Shown: one piece after another, positions 1 through 10,100 of the stretch
How positions within the stretch are numbered: the first letter of the stretch is position 1
Layout of the letters: each line of letters opens with the position of its first letter
Assembly (NCBI RefSeq): GCF_014198245.1
Contig: NZ_JACIHE010000004.1
Span: 62,001 to 126,000, forward strand
DNA length: 64,000 bases
Source: Bradyrhizobium sp. cir1
GTDB lineage: Bacteria; Pseudomonadota; Alphaproteobacteria; Rhizobiales; Xanthobacteraceae
Reading direction: 5' to 3'
Made by a program: the position numbers and the translations under genes
The notes under the pieces: generated by a model
What the model was told of the DNA's origin: nothing
Databases searched by the model: none
What the model saw: only the letters and a program-made list of their open reading frames with translations

Positions 1-125
1 TCCGGCAGCAGTGCCCGCCCACCGCGATGCGCCTCGAGATCAAAGGCCATGCCTTGTCCTGCCATGGCTTGTCCCGCGGTGAGAACCGAGAGCAAGGTCA
101 GGATGGCCGTGGCACGTGACGGCAT
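1..125 (-). CDS. Glycerophosphodiester phosphodiesterase, N-terminal fragment
   Basis: Only the first 41 codons lie in the window; the gene runs off the left edge. The ATG at 125 is followed by a hydrophobic signal peptide ending near AMA, then FDLEAHRGGRALLPE. The HRGG stretch is the N-terminal active-site motif of the GDPD TIM-barrel family, which hydrolyses glycerophosphodiesters to glycerol-3-phosphate and an alcohol. With its signal peptide the enzyme is probably periplasmic. It lies 38 bp downstream of, and on the same strand as, the L,D-transpeptidase gene, so co-transcription is possible. The family call rests on this short stretch and the catalytic Glu/Asp pair beyond the edge cannot be checked. 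Confidence 0.8.
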   Translation of the reverse strand, partial: MPSRATAILTLLSVLTAGQAMAGQGMAFDLEAHRGGRALLP

Positions 126-163
126 GGTGCCTCGACTGTTAACGGCGCTCGGTGGCGGCCGCG

Positions 164-946
164 TCAGTTCTGATAGTAATAGCCGCGCGGCTGATAATAC
201 TGGCGAGGCTGCTGCTGCTGATAATAGTAGCCCTGCTGGCCATAGCCCTGGTCGTAGGTCGGCTGCGGCAGTTGCTGATAGGCCTGCGTGCCATAGGGGC
301 GCGTGATCGGGCGCGGTGCCGGATAGCGCGCCCCGGTGTCGCTGCCGTCGGCCGGATAGATGTAATTGTCGTCCTGCGGCATGTAGCGGCGGGCGGGCTG
401 CTGCGGCGGCGCCAGGTTCACGGGATCGCCTGTGGTTGCGTACTGCTCCTCGGCCGGCTGCTGGGCGCGGGCGACGGCAGTGTTGGTGCGACCGCGCGGA
501 TTGCGCGCCAGCGCCACCTGCGCCGAGCCGGTCAGCGTCACCGTGGTATTGAGCACGCCCTGCTGCTGTACCAGTGCATAGAGTGTCGAGGCGTTCTGTC
601 GCGACAGCCGCACGCAGCCATGCGAGGCCGGCGAGCCGAGCCGGCCGACCGAGTCCGTGCCGTGGATGGCATGCCCGATCTTGGTGAAGAAGATCGCGTG
701 CGGCATCGGTGCGTCGTCGAATTCCTTGGAGTAGTGATCCTCTTCCATGCGGAAGGCGCGGAAGGCGCCGTTCGGCGTCTCGCGGGAGGGAATGCCTGTC
801 GACACCGGCCAGTGGTAGCGCGCGACCCCGTCGATGGCGACGGTCATCTGCTGATTGTCCTTGTCGACGGTGATCTCGACCTTGGCTTGCGCGGTGCCCG
901 CGCTCAAAAGCATCAGGGAAGTGAAAGCGATAAAAAATGAACGCAT
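164..946 (-). CDS. L,D-transpeptidase (YkuD domain), exported
   Basis: The product of about 260 residues has a signal peptide (1-21, ending AQA) and a YkuD domain at about 23-135. The signature runs from HAIHGT to SHGCVRL, with catalytic Cys111 and the conserved upstream His. Such enzymes make 3-3 cross-links in peptidoglycan or attach proteins to it in the periplasm. Beyond residue 145 the protein is Pro-rich and then strongly Gln/Tyr-rich, a low-complexity tail seen in rhizobial homologues. Three in-frame ATGs (973, 958, 946) sit in a short tandem repeat. I chose 946 because the signal peptide begins directly there; longer forms would add MRFPQMRFQ before it. YkuD membership is secure, the exact role is not. 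Confidence 0.88.
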   Translation of the reverse strand: MRSFFIAFTSLMLLSAGTAQAKVEITVDKDNQQMTVAIDGVARYHWPVSTGIPSRETPNGAFRAFRMEEDHYSKEFDDAPMPHAIFFTKIGHAIHGTDSVGRLGSPASHGCVRLSRQNASTLYALVQQQGVLNTTVTLTGSAQVALARNPRGRTNTAVARAQQPAEEQYATTGDPVNLAPPQQPARRYMPQDDNYIYPADGSDTGARYPAPRPITRPYGTQAYQQLPQPTYDQGYGQQGYYYQQQQPRQYYQPRGYYYQN

Positions 947-1281
947 CTGGAAACGCATTTGAGGGAAACGCATTTGAGTTCTGGCCTCCGGCCTGTTCAC
1001 GCTGGCGCCGCGGCTCTCCGTCCCCCGGCGTGCAATATGCCTGCAATCCGGCTTCCGCTCCAGCGGTCCGCCGACCCATCGTTAACGCGATGCCTGATGT
1101 AAGCAAGGCCGCTTTGTGCCGCGCCGCGCGCGGCGATGCTGACATTTTCGCGAGCGGACATGCGTTCACATCGCCGACAATTCGTCACAAAGGCGCAACC
1201 ATTTGGCCGCTCGGCGCGTTGATGATGGCCTGCCGTTTGGCGGCTTTCGCCGCCGTACTCTGTACTTCCCTGGGACTGAAG
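947..1281. other. Divergent intergenic region
   Basis: This 335-bp spacer separates the divergent transpeptidase and small exported-protein genes. Its left end holds a near-perfect 15-bp tandem repeat around the transpeptidase start (about 949-979). I see no convincing gene, RNA or operator in the rest; both promoters presumably lie here. Confidence 0.5.
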
Positions 1282-1605
1282 ATGAACAAAGCCCGTGTCA
1301 ACGCCGCCGTCCTGCCGGCCGGCTTCCCCGTCCGCCTGCTGTTCGCAGCCGCCGCCATCCTGCTTGCACTGTTGGCGTTGCCTCAAGCTGGTCATGCTCA
1401 AGGCATCGTGCGCGGCGCCCAGGAAGGGTCCTATGAAGGTAACCGGATCGCCGGGCCCGTAGGAGGCGTGGTTGGTGGCGCGGTCGGTGCCGGTGTCGGC
1501 GGCGCCGTTGGTGCGGTGGAGGGCGTGTTCGGCATTCCCCATCGCCACTACCGCCACTGCCGCGGCTACTACGACCGCTATCACCGCTTCCATTGCTATC
1601 GGTGA
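1282..1605 (+). CDS. Small exported Gly-rich protein of unknown function
   Basis: The product of 107 residues has an N-terminal hydrophobic signal (about residues 18-38, ending HAQG). A Gly/Val/Ala run follows (GGVVGGAVGAGVGGAVGAV), which looks like a short membrane-active or glycine-zipper segment, then a His/Tyr/Arg/Cys-rich end (HRHYRHCRGYYDRYHRF). The ATG at 1282 is chosen because the signal peptide starts close behind it; earlier in-frame starts would add unlikely sequence. Similar small exported proteins are common in Bradyrhizobiaceae but I know no function. It converges on the ABC permease gene across a palindromic repeat. Confidence 0.6.
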   Translation: MNKARVNAAVLPAGFPVRLLFAAAAILLALLALPQAGHAQGIVRGAQEGSYEGNRIAGPVGGVVGGAVGAGVGGAVGAVEGVFGIPHRHYRHCRGYYDRYHRFHCYR

Positions 1606-1615
1606 GTCGACGGCT

Positions 1616-1716
1616 GTCATTCCGGGGCGCGCGTAGCGCGAACCCGGAATCCATCGAGCGGCAGAGTTGGTGGGTGAATGGATTCCGGGCTCGCCCTCCG
1701 GGCGCCCCGGAATGAC
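1616..1716. repeat. Palindromic intergenic repeat, possible bidirectional terminator
   Basis: The element begins GTCATTCCGGGGCGC and ends GCGCCCCGGAATGAC, with internal matching parts (GGAATCCA and TGGATTCC). It fills the space between two convergent genes and almost abuts the permease stop codon. This wording recurs widely between rhizobial genes. It could fold into a long hairpin in either transcript. Confidence 0.8.
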
Positions 1717-1718
1717 AG

Positions 1719-2476
1719 TTAGTTCTTCAGCCGGTAGCCTGTGCGGAAGATCCACCAGATCACAGCCAGGCAGATCACCAGGAACGCCAGCGTCATGCCG
1801 ATGCTGACGGATACGCTGACGTCGGCGATCTCGTAGAAGCTCCAGCGGAAGCCGGAGATCAGATAGACCACCGGGTTGAGCAGCGCGACGGTGCGCCAGG
1901 TGGGCGGCAGCATGTCGATGGAGTAGAAGCTGCCGCCGAGGAAGGTCAGCGGCGTCACCACCAGCATCGGGATCATCTGCAGCTTCTCGAAGCCGTCGGC
2001 CCAGATGCCGATGATGAAGCCGAACAGGCTGAACGTTACCGCCGTCAGCACCAGGAAGGCCAGCATCCAGACCGGATGGTGGATATGCAATGGAACGAAG
2101 AGCCCGGCGGTCGCCAGGATGATCAGGCCCAGGATGATCGACTTGGTCGCGGCCGCGCCGACATAGCCGAGCACGATCTCGAAATAGGAAATCGGCGCCG
2201 ACAGGATCTCGTAGATCGTGCCGGTGAATTTCGGGAAGTAGATGCCGAACGAGGCGTTGGCGATGCTCTGGGTCAGCACCGAGAGCATGATCAGGCCCGG
2301 CACGATGAAGGTGCCGTAGCTGACGCCCTCGACCTGGCTGATGCGCGAGCCGATCGCAGCGCCGAACACCACGAAATAGAGCGAGGTCGAAACCACCGGC
2401 GAGACGATGCTTTGCAGCAGCGTGCGCCAGGTGCGCGCCATTTCGAACAGATAGATGGCGCGGATGGCGCGGTGAT

Positions 2477-2480
<4 letters not shown>
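1719..2480 (-). CDS. ABC-2 type exporter, permease subunit
   Basis: The product of 253 residues has about six membrane helices and the ABC-2 permease pattern ([20 protein letters not shown] near the end). Size and sequence style resemble E. coli YadH. It is the membrane partner of the ATPase encoded immediately upstream: the ATPase stop and this ATG overlap as ATGA (2477-2480), so translation is coupled. The substrate is unknown; relatives are annotated as multidrug or polysaccharide exporters. The ATG at 2480 is fixed by the overlap. Confidence 0.9.
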
Positions 2481-3400
<920 letters not shown>

Positions 3401-3688
3401 GATGGCCGAAAGGCTTGGGGGCAAAGGCTGGGGAGGGAGGCTGGAACCTGCCGGGAAGGGCGGGTCAGCGGAGCCCTGAGATAGGAATACCCTTGCCCGG
3501 TCGCAATCGCCCGGAGAAAAATGGTCTCAAAACCGGCCCTTCGGTGGCAGGTTCCGGTCAAGTGTTGCGCAACCGCCACGGCTTGCTGCTAAGATTGTCG
3601 CTCACGCGGCTCTTTGTTGCGTCCGCGAGCGGGCCATGGCTACGATTCCGGCCAATCGCGAAGCGTATTGTCCCCAGGGAAAACATCG

Positions 3689-4408
3689 ATGAGACCGAAC
3701 GGCCGTCACACCGCCGGCGCCAGCCAATTGTCCGCCCTCCGTGCGTGGGCGATGGGCCTGCTCCTGCTGTCAGCTGTTGCCATCAGCCCGTCCACCGCCA
3801 AGGCCGCGCCGACCCAGGCCGCGGTCCAGACCACGCATGTCTATCTGCTGCGCGGCGTGCTCAACATCTTCTCGCTCGGGCTCGACACGATCGGTGCCCG
3901 GCTCCAGGCGCAGGGCATCCCGGTGACCGTTGCGAACTTCGTGTCCTGGTCCTCGCTCGCCGATGAAGCCGCGACCGCCTACAGGGCCGGCCGCATCAAG
4001 ACCATCATCCTGGTCGGCCATTCCTCCGGCGCGACCGCGCTGCCGGACATGATTGCCAAGCTCAACCAGTTCGGCGTGCCCGTGAAGCTCGCGATCGGCC
4101 TCGATTCCGTGTTCAAGACCAAGCTCTCGACCGGCGCCGAGCGCTACATCAACATCTATATCGGCGACGGCCCCGGCGAGCCGGTGCGCGCCGCGGCCGG
4201 TTTGCGCGGCAAGCTCGACAATGTCGACGTGCGCGGCACCGGTGTCGGCCATATCTCGATCGACAAGAACGAGGCGATCCAGCGCCGCGTCATCGCAGAG
4301 ATCGACGCCGCGATCATGCGCTCGCGCGCTCCGGCTGCTCCCGTCGCCGAGCCCGGTGCGCCGCGGCCCGCGCGCGCCGCCGCGGCAACGGCTCCGGCGA
4401 GGAACTGA
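3689..4408 (+). CDS. Exported alpha/beta-hydrolase-like protein (short paralogue)
   Basis: The product of 239 residues has a signal peptide (about 15-40, ending AKAA) and an alpha/beta-hydrolase-like core. IILVGHSSGAT gives a GxSxG nucleophile elbow with Ser112; Asp139 (AIGLDSVF) and His188 (GVGHISIDK) are plausible triad partners. The C-terminus is a Pro/Ala-rich tail. The gene at 6190 encodes a clear paralogue with the same three motifs at equivalent spacing, which supports the triad. The ATG at 3689 starts the signal peptide. The substrate is unknown; thioesterase, lipase or esterase are all possible. Confidence 0.7.
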   Translation: MRPNGRHTAGASQLSALRAWAMGLLLLSAVAISPSTAKAAPTQAAVQTTHVYLLRGVLNIFSLGLDTIGARLQAQGIPVTVANFVSWSSLADEAATAYRAGRIKTIILVGHSSGATALPDMIAKLNQFGVPVKLAIGLDSVFKTKLSTGAERYINIYIGDGPGEPVRAAAGLRGKLDNVDVRGTGVGHISIDKNEAIQRRVIAEIDAAIMRSRAPAAPVAEPGAPRPARAAAATAPARN

Positions 4409-4439
4409 AGTCTCTTCTCACGTGATGCTCGGCGGCCCG

Positions 4440-5291
4440 TTACGCCAGGAACGCGCGAATGCTCTCAGCGATCTCCCGCGCATGCGTCTCCAGCGCGAAA
4501 TGGCCGGTGTCGAAGAACTGCACGACCGCCTTGGGATTGTCGCGCTTGAACGCTTCGGCGCCGGGCGGAATGAAGAACGGATCGTTCTTGCCCCAGACCG
4601 CCAGGAACGGCGGCTTGTGCTTGCGGAAATAGTCCTGGAATGACGGATAGAGCGCAACGTTGCTCTTGTAGTCACCGAACAAATCGAGCTGCACGTCGCC
4701 CGAGCCCGGACGCGCCAGATAGAAATTGTCGAGGTTCTGTCCGTCCGGCGACACCGTCGTCGGATCGGGGACGCCATGGGTGTACTGCCAGCGCGTCGCC
4801 TCCGGCGTGAGGAAGGCGCGGAGCGCCTCGCGGTTGGCGGGCGAGGGATCCTGCCAATAGGCCTTGATCGGAGTCCAGCCGTCGCTGAGGCCGTCCTCAT
4901 AGGCGTTGCCGTTCTGCGAGATGATCGCCGTGATCCGATCGGGGTGACGCAACGCGAGCCGGAAGCCGGTCGGCGCGCCGTAGTCGAAGACGTAGATCGC
5001 GAAGCGATCGAAGCCGATCACTTCGGTGAAGCGCTCGATCACCTGCGCGACGTTGTCGAAGGTGTAGCGGAAGCTTTCGCGCGAAGGCATGTCGGACTGA
5101 CCGAAGCCGGGAAGATCGGGCGCGACGATGTGGAATTTGTCGGCGAGCAGCGGGATCAGGTCGCGGAACATGTGGCCGGCGCTGGGGAAGCCGTGCAGCA
5201 GCAGCAGCTTCGGCGCACCTCGAGCTCCGGCCTCGCGATAGAATACCTTGAAGCCATCGACGTCGGCGGTGCGGTAGGTGGCCGGGGTCAT
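4440..5291 (-). CDS. Alpha/beta hydrolase with Asp nucleophile (dehalogenase/epoxide hydrolase type)
   Basis: The product of 283 residues is a full alpha/beta-hydrolase: LLLHGFPSAG oxyanion loop, APDLPGFGQSD, nucleophile elbow VFDYGAPTG with Asp instead of Ser, acid in WGKNDPFF and His in DTGHFALE. Asp nucleophiles are the rule in haloalkane dehalogenases and epoxide hydrolases, so this is probably one of those or a related hydrolase. The ATG at 5291 is preferred because GGAG lies six bases upstream; the ATG at 5303 has no such site. It is divergent from a CGNR regulator, with shared repeated operator-like sites between them, suggesting local control. No signal peptide, so cytoplasmic. Confidence 0.88.
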   Translation of the reverse strand: MTPATYRTADVDGFKVFYREAGARGAPKLLLLHGFPSAGHMFRDLIPLLADKFHIVAPDLPGFGQSDMPSRESFRYTFDNVAQVIERFTEVIGFDRFAIYVFDYGAPTGFRLALRHPDRITAIISQNGNAYEDGLSDGWTPIKAYWQDPSPANREALRAFLTPEATRWQYTHGVPDPTTVSPDGQNLDNFYLARPGSGDVQLDLFGDYKSNVALYPSFQDYFRKHKPPFLAVWGKNDPFFIPPGAEAFKRDNPKAVVQFFDTGHFALETHAREIAESIRAFLA

Positions 5292-5308
5292 GACCGTCTC
5301 CATTGCTA

Positions 5309-5384
5309 TGGTAACCTTTTAAATGCCTATATATAGGTTACGTATCTGCCGAGTAACTTGTCAATAGCCATTTTACTGGTTACC
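5309..5384. promoter_or_regulatory. Duplicated operator-like element in divergent promoter
   Basis: Four half-sites occur at strict spacing: GTAAC at 5311, GTTAC at 5337, GTAAC at 5353 and GTTAC at 5379. Thus GTAAC-N21-GTTAC is present twice, 42 bp apart, and the segments between also match (about two thirds of positions). The region is AT-rich compared with its surroundings. It lies between the hydrolase and CGNR genes, the natural place for a shared operator. Confidence 0.65.
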
Positions 5385-5419
5385 AAAGGCTGCGTTGTTT
5401 CGACGGCCAGGGACCCCTC

Positions 5420-6034
5420 ATGGACAGACCGCCCGCCATGTTCATCGCCGACTCGCTCGGCCTCGATTTCCTCAACTCGGTCGCGACACCGGTCGATACG
5501 CCCGTCGACTGGATCGACGATGGCGATGGCCTGATCGACTGGCTGGCACAGGCCAAGCTGGTGCCGACGCAGGAGCTGGATGCGCTGAAGGCGCGCGCGA
5601 GGCCGGGTGAACTCGACAAGGTCGCCGATCAGGCCCGCGCCTTGCGCGAGTGGTTCAGGGGCTTTGTTCTGGAGCATGCGGGCCGGCCGCTGACCGGCAA
5701 GGCGCTGCACGAGCTTGGCCCGCTGAACAGCATCCTGGAGCGCGATGAGGCGTTCCTGCAAATCGCGCCTCGCCAGGGTGAGGAAGGTCTTGCGCTGCAA
5801 AGGCAACGGCACTGGCAATCACCGCAGTCCCTGCTGCTGCCCATCGGCGAGGCGATGGCGAAGTTCGTCTGCGAGGAAGACTTTTCCGACGTGAAGGCGT
5901 GCGAGGGCCATAATTGCACGATGCTGTTCGCCGATCACACCCGCAGGCACGCACGGCGGTGGTGCATCATGGCGGTCTGTGGCAATCGCGCCAAGCAGGC
6001 CGCACATCGCAGCCGGCTCAAGGGCAGGCAGTGA
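5420..6034 (+). CDS. CGNR zinc-finger / ABATE-domain protein, probable regulator
   Basis: The product of 204 residues has an N-terminal ABATE-like domain (LGLDFLNSVATP...WL) and a C-terminal CGNR zinc finger: CEGHNCTMLF followed by WCIMAVCGNRAKQAAHRSR. The four Cys residues can bind one zinc and the CGNR loop with basic residues is thought to contact nucleic acid. Proteins of this family are annotated as stress-induced transcription regulators. The ATG at 5420 follows an AGGGA site. Position opposite a hydrolase gene, with a doubled operator between, suggests it controls that gene and itself; this is inferred. Confidence 0.82.
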   Translation: MDRPPAMFIADSLGLDFLNSVATPVDTPVDWIDDGDGLIDWLAQAKLVPTQELDALKARARPGELDKVADQARALREWFRGFVLEHAGRPLTGKALHELGPLNSILERDEAFLQIAPRQGEEGLALQRQRHWQSPQSLLLPIGEAMAKFVCEEDFSDVKACEGHNCTMLFADHTRRHARRWCIMAVCGNRAKQAAHRSRLKGRQ

Positions 6035-6189
6035 TGGGCCGGGAGCGCGCTCATCCGGCAGGTCACATAGCCTTGATGCGCGCGGCGGTGCGTCGCGCCC
6101 TGGTTCCCGCGCCCCAAAATCCGCCAAATCGGTCGTCACTAAGCCGGTTGGGAGAGGCCCTTGCCTCCCGTGGTGGGACTGCTGAACTG

Positions 6190-7125
6190 ATGATTGATTT
6201 GAGGCGGCTAGTCGTGCTGGCAGCGGTTGCGCTGCTTGCCTTGAGCACCGGCGCGGCCGTTGCCTCACCGGCCAAGTCCAAGGCCACCGCGGCTGCGCCT
6301 GCGCCTGCTGCGCCGCCGCCCCCACCGTTCGAGCCGTTGCCGCCGCCCAAGATCTATCTGTTTCGCGGCGCCATGGGCCCGATCTTCTCGACCGGCATGG
6401 ACCGGCTCGGCGAGAAGCTGACGCAGGCCGGCTTCGCGGCGGATGTCTATGAGTTCACGCTGTGCCGCCTGATCGGCGGCCGCGTCATCTCCAGCTACAA
6501 GGAGAAGGCGGCGCCGATCGTGCTGGTCGGCCATTCGATGGGCGGGTTGTGCTCGATCGTCATCTCCGAGATGGCGGCCAAGGAGAACATCCCGATCAGC
6601 CTCGTGATTGCCATCGATCCCGCGCATGCGACCGGCGACGTGCCGCTCAATGTCGAGCGCTTCATCAATATCTTCCTGTCCGACAGCGTGCTCGGCGGCG
6701 GCGACGTCGTGGCGGTGCCCGGCTATCGCGGCCATTACGCGAGCTACGACCTGAAGGAAAACAGCCGCGTCTCGCACATCAACATCGAGAAGTCCGACGA
6801 CATCCATCGTCAGATCGTCGAGATGGTGACGCAGCTGCCGCGCATTCCGCCGCAGGCCGATGCCGTGCCGCTGCGCTATCTCGTGCCCGCGGATACGCTG
6901 GTCGAATTGTGGGATAGCGGCGTGCGGGTGCCGGTGCGTCGCGGCGACACCATGGAGAGCATCGCCGCGGCCAATCGCGTGCCGCTGTGGACGCTCGCGC
7001 AGAGCAACTCGCTTGCAGAGAACGCGCAGCTCACTCCGGGCCAGACCATCATCGTCCCGCGCCATCTGACGCCGCCGGAGCCTGCGGCCGCGATGGCGAC
7101 GCCGCCGCCCGCCGGACGGAAGTAG
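6190..7125 (+). CDS. Exported alpha/beta-hydrolase-like protein with C-terminal LysM
   Basis: The product of 311 residues has a signal peptide (1-25), a Pro/Ala-rich linker (30-53), and the same hydrolase-like core as the gene at 3689: VLVGHSMGGL with Ser116, Asp143 (AIDPAHAT), His196 (VSHINIEK). A LysM-like motif follows at about 246-290 (VRRGDTMESIAAANRV to LTPGQTIIVP), which would bind peptidoglycan or chitin-like glycans. The combination suggests an envelope-anchored esterase or amidase-like enzyme. The start at 6190 begins the signal peptide; a longer in-frame extension upstream has no signal. Substrate unknown. Confidence 0.75.
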   Translation: MIDLRRLVVLAAVALLALSTGAAVASPAKSKATAAAPAPAAPPPPPFEPLPPPKIYLFRGAMGPIFSTGMDRLGEKLTQAGFAADVYEFTLCRLIGGRVISSYKEKAAPIVLVGHSMGGLCSIVISEMAAKENIPISLVIAIDPAHATGDVPLNVERFINIFLSDSVLGGGDVVAVPGYRGHYASYDLKENSRVSHINIEKSDDIHRQIVEMVTQLPRIPPQADAVPLRYLVPADTLVELWDSGVRVPVRRGDTMESIAAANRVPLWTLAQSNSLAENAQLTPGQTIIVPRHLTPPEPAAAMATPPPAGRK

Positions 7126-7152
7126 AGGAAGAGCGGTTTCAACAGATCGAGC

Positions 7153-10100
7153 TCACACCAGGAAATCGTGCGGCACATGAGACGCGGCTGAGCCGCCCCC
7201 GACGTGAGTGCCATCGTCCAGCTGCGGAACCTCGTCCGCGGCCGCGACGTGACCATGTCCGTCGGCATGTGCCGCGCTTTCATGACGATCGAGCGGCGCC
7301 GGGAGATCATCCACAAAGGCGATGCTCGACCTCTCCATCGCCGGACTGAGGAAATTGAAGGAATCGCCCAGTCCGGACGGATGGGCCTGCGCGTTTCCGT
7401 GTGGGCCGTGCGTGCCGTCTGCCGCAGAATGAAATTGGTCATTGGGCCTGTCGGGCGTCTCCATCGAAGCATGCCTGTGTTCGCCTGCTTGAGATTGAAT
7501 CGAATGAGCGCCGCCGCCGTTGCCGGGGCCTTTCTGGGGGGCGATATCAAGAAGCGCACTGGCAGTATCGGCAAGGCTTGCATGGCCATGAGCCTCGGCA
7601 GCCTTGCCGTTATCTAGATGCTGGTCGATGGCAAGGAGCGCATCCGGCGTGCTGAAAGCTGTGGCATGATTTTGCTCCGTCATGCCGGCTGCGCCGATTC
7701 CGGTTGGATGGATGCTGTCGTCGGTCCGGGGTGTCTCGAAGACAAATCTGAAGGGCTCCATCGATAGCGAATGGATTGCCGGTTCTGACAGGCCGGGAAG
7801 TGTTGCAGTCTCGTCCGGGGCGGACGCGGTGATCTCGTTGCTCCACCCGCTCTGATCGATATCGAAGGGATAGCTCACATCGATTGCGGTCGAGCTTCCG
7901 TCCAAGGACACAGAGCCGCTGCTGTCCGTCGCCCCGGTGGAGGCGTCGGAGGTGCTCAATGTCATGACCGCCGCGTCGCCTAGCGTGGCGGCGGTCGGAT
8001 CGATTGTATCGCTCGCCGCCAGGACCGGGGCCGCGGCTTGATCCACGATGAAGTCCGACGAATCGATGGTCGCGACACCCTGGAGATGGACTTCCAATAA
8101 ACTGGAATCGCCGATCTCTAGGGTTTGATCGGTCGGATTGACATACACGACGGTTTCGTTGGCCGAGCTGTCGTAGATCCAGGCGATGGTGTGGGGCGGC
8201 ACGGACGAGCTTGTCGAGCTCAACGCCAGGATCACGAATCCGAGCGCGCCGATCGCCGTCAGATCGATCTTGTCGCTTCCCGATCTGAAATCGTTGATCG
8301 TATCGAACTGGCCGGCCCTGGAATCGACCGCCGACAGATAGACGAAGACGTCATCGCCGTTGCCGCCCGTGAGCTTATCCGCACCGAACCCGCCGATGAT
8401 GGTGTCGTTCTCGTTGCTGCCGTCGATCGTGTCCTGCCCGGAGCCGCCGTAGATGACGTCGGCTCCGTTGTTGCCCTTGATCGTGTCGTCGCCGGATCCG
8501 CCGTAGATGATGTCGTCCACGCCGGTTCCGTTCAGGGTATCGTTGCCGGCGCCGCCATAGACGATCTGGGAAACGCTGCCGCCACCGGCGACGCTGTCGC
8601 CTCCAGGAGTGCCGTAGACAAACGGGGGATCGGTTACGACGGTTGATCCAGTCGCCAGATTGTCGAAATCATTGGGATCCGCGTCGCTGGCGCCATGGAT
8701 GGTGACCGTCACCTCTTGCGTGGTGCCGTCGATTGACGTCACCGTGAAATGATCGGTGAGCGTGTCGCCGACATCCAGCGCGTCCACCACGGCGTTGTTG
8801 TTGTCGAGCGTATAGGTCCATAGCCCGGACGCGGTCATCGTGAACGTGCCGTAACCGCCGTCGCTGGCCGTGGGTGAGGTCACCGCCGTGAAGGTGTTGG
8901 CGGGATTGTCGAGGTCGGTATCGGTGAGCGTGCCGGTCGCAACGGGCGTGCCGGGGGAGATGCCGCCGGCTTCGAGCACCGAACCCGCCGTCGTTCCGGA
9001 AATGAAAGCGGCGTCATTGGCGCCGTTGATCGTGACCGTCACCAGCTGCGGCGTGCCGTCGACCGTGGTCACCGTGAACTGATCGATCAGCGTGTCGCCG
9101 ACGTTGAGGGCCTGTACGGTGGCGTTGCTATTGTCGAGCGTGTAGGTCCACGTGCCCAGCGCGGTCATCGTGAAGGTGCCGAAGCCGCCCGCGCTCGTCC
9201 TTGGCGTGGTGACCGGCGTGAAGGTGTTGGTCGCATTGTCAGGGTCGAGATCGGTCAACGTGCCGGTCGCGATCGGCATGCCGGGCGTGCCATTGGCCAC
9301 CCCTCCGGCCTCGATCACCGAGCCGCTCGCCGTTCCGGAAATGACCGCCCCGTCGTTGCTGCCGTTGATGGTGATCGTCACTGTCTGTGCGGTGCCGTCG
9401 GCCGAGGTCACCGTGAAGCTGTCGGTCACGGTGTCGCCATTGTTGAGCGCCTGCACCACGGTGTTGCTGTTGTCGAGCGTATAGGTCCACACGCCGGCCA
9501 CGGTGATGGTGAAGCTGCCATAGCTTTGCGCGCTTGCCGTCGGCGTGGTGACCGCCACGAACGTGTTGGCGGGATTGTCGACATCCGCGGCGAGAAGCGT
9601 GCCCGTCGCGATCGGCGTGCCGGGCGAAGTGCCGCCCGCCTCGACGACTGAACCGGTCGTAGTCCCGGAGATGATTGCGGCGTCATTCGTGCCGTTGATC
9701 GTGATCGTCACCAGCTGCGGCGTGCCGTCGATCGTGGTCACAGTGAACTGATCGATCAACGTATCGCCGGCATTCAGCGCCTTTACTGTACCGTTGCCAT
9801 TGTCGAGCGTGTAGGTCCACACGCCGCCGACTGTCATCGTGAACGTGCCGTAGCCGCCCGCGCTCCTGGTCGGCGAGCTGACTGTCGTGAAGGTGTCGGG
9901 CGGATTGTCGACATCGGCGTCTGTGAGCGTGCCGGTTGCGCTCGGCGTTCCCGGCGCCGAATTGGCGACGCCGCCCGCCTCCACCACTGTGCCGGCGGCG
10001 TTGCCGGAGATGATGGCAGTGTCGTTGACGCCGAGGATGTTGACGACGAATGTTCGGCTCGTCGAGAACCCGCTGTCCGAGACCGTGACGATGAAGTCCA

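Noticed and set aside
8690..10025. About 335-bp periodic DNA repeat
   Set aside because: It is explained by the VCBS-type protein repeats of the giant surface protein.
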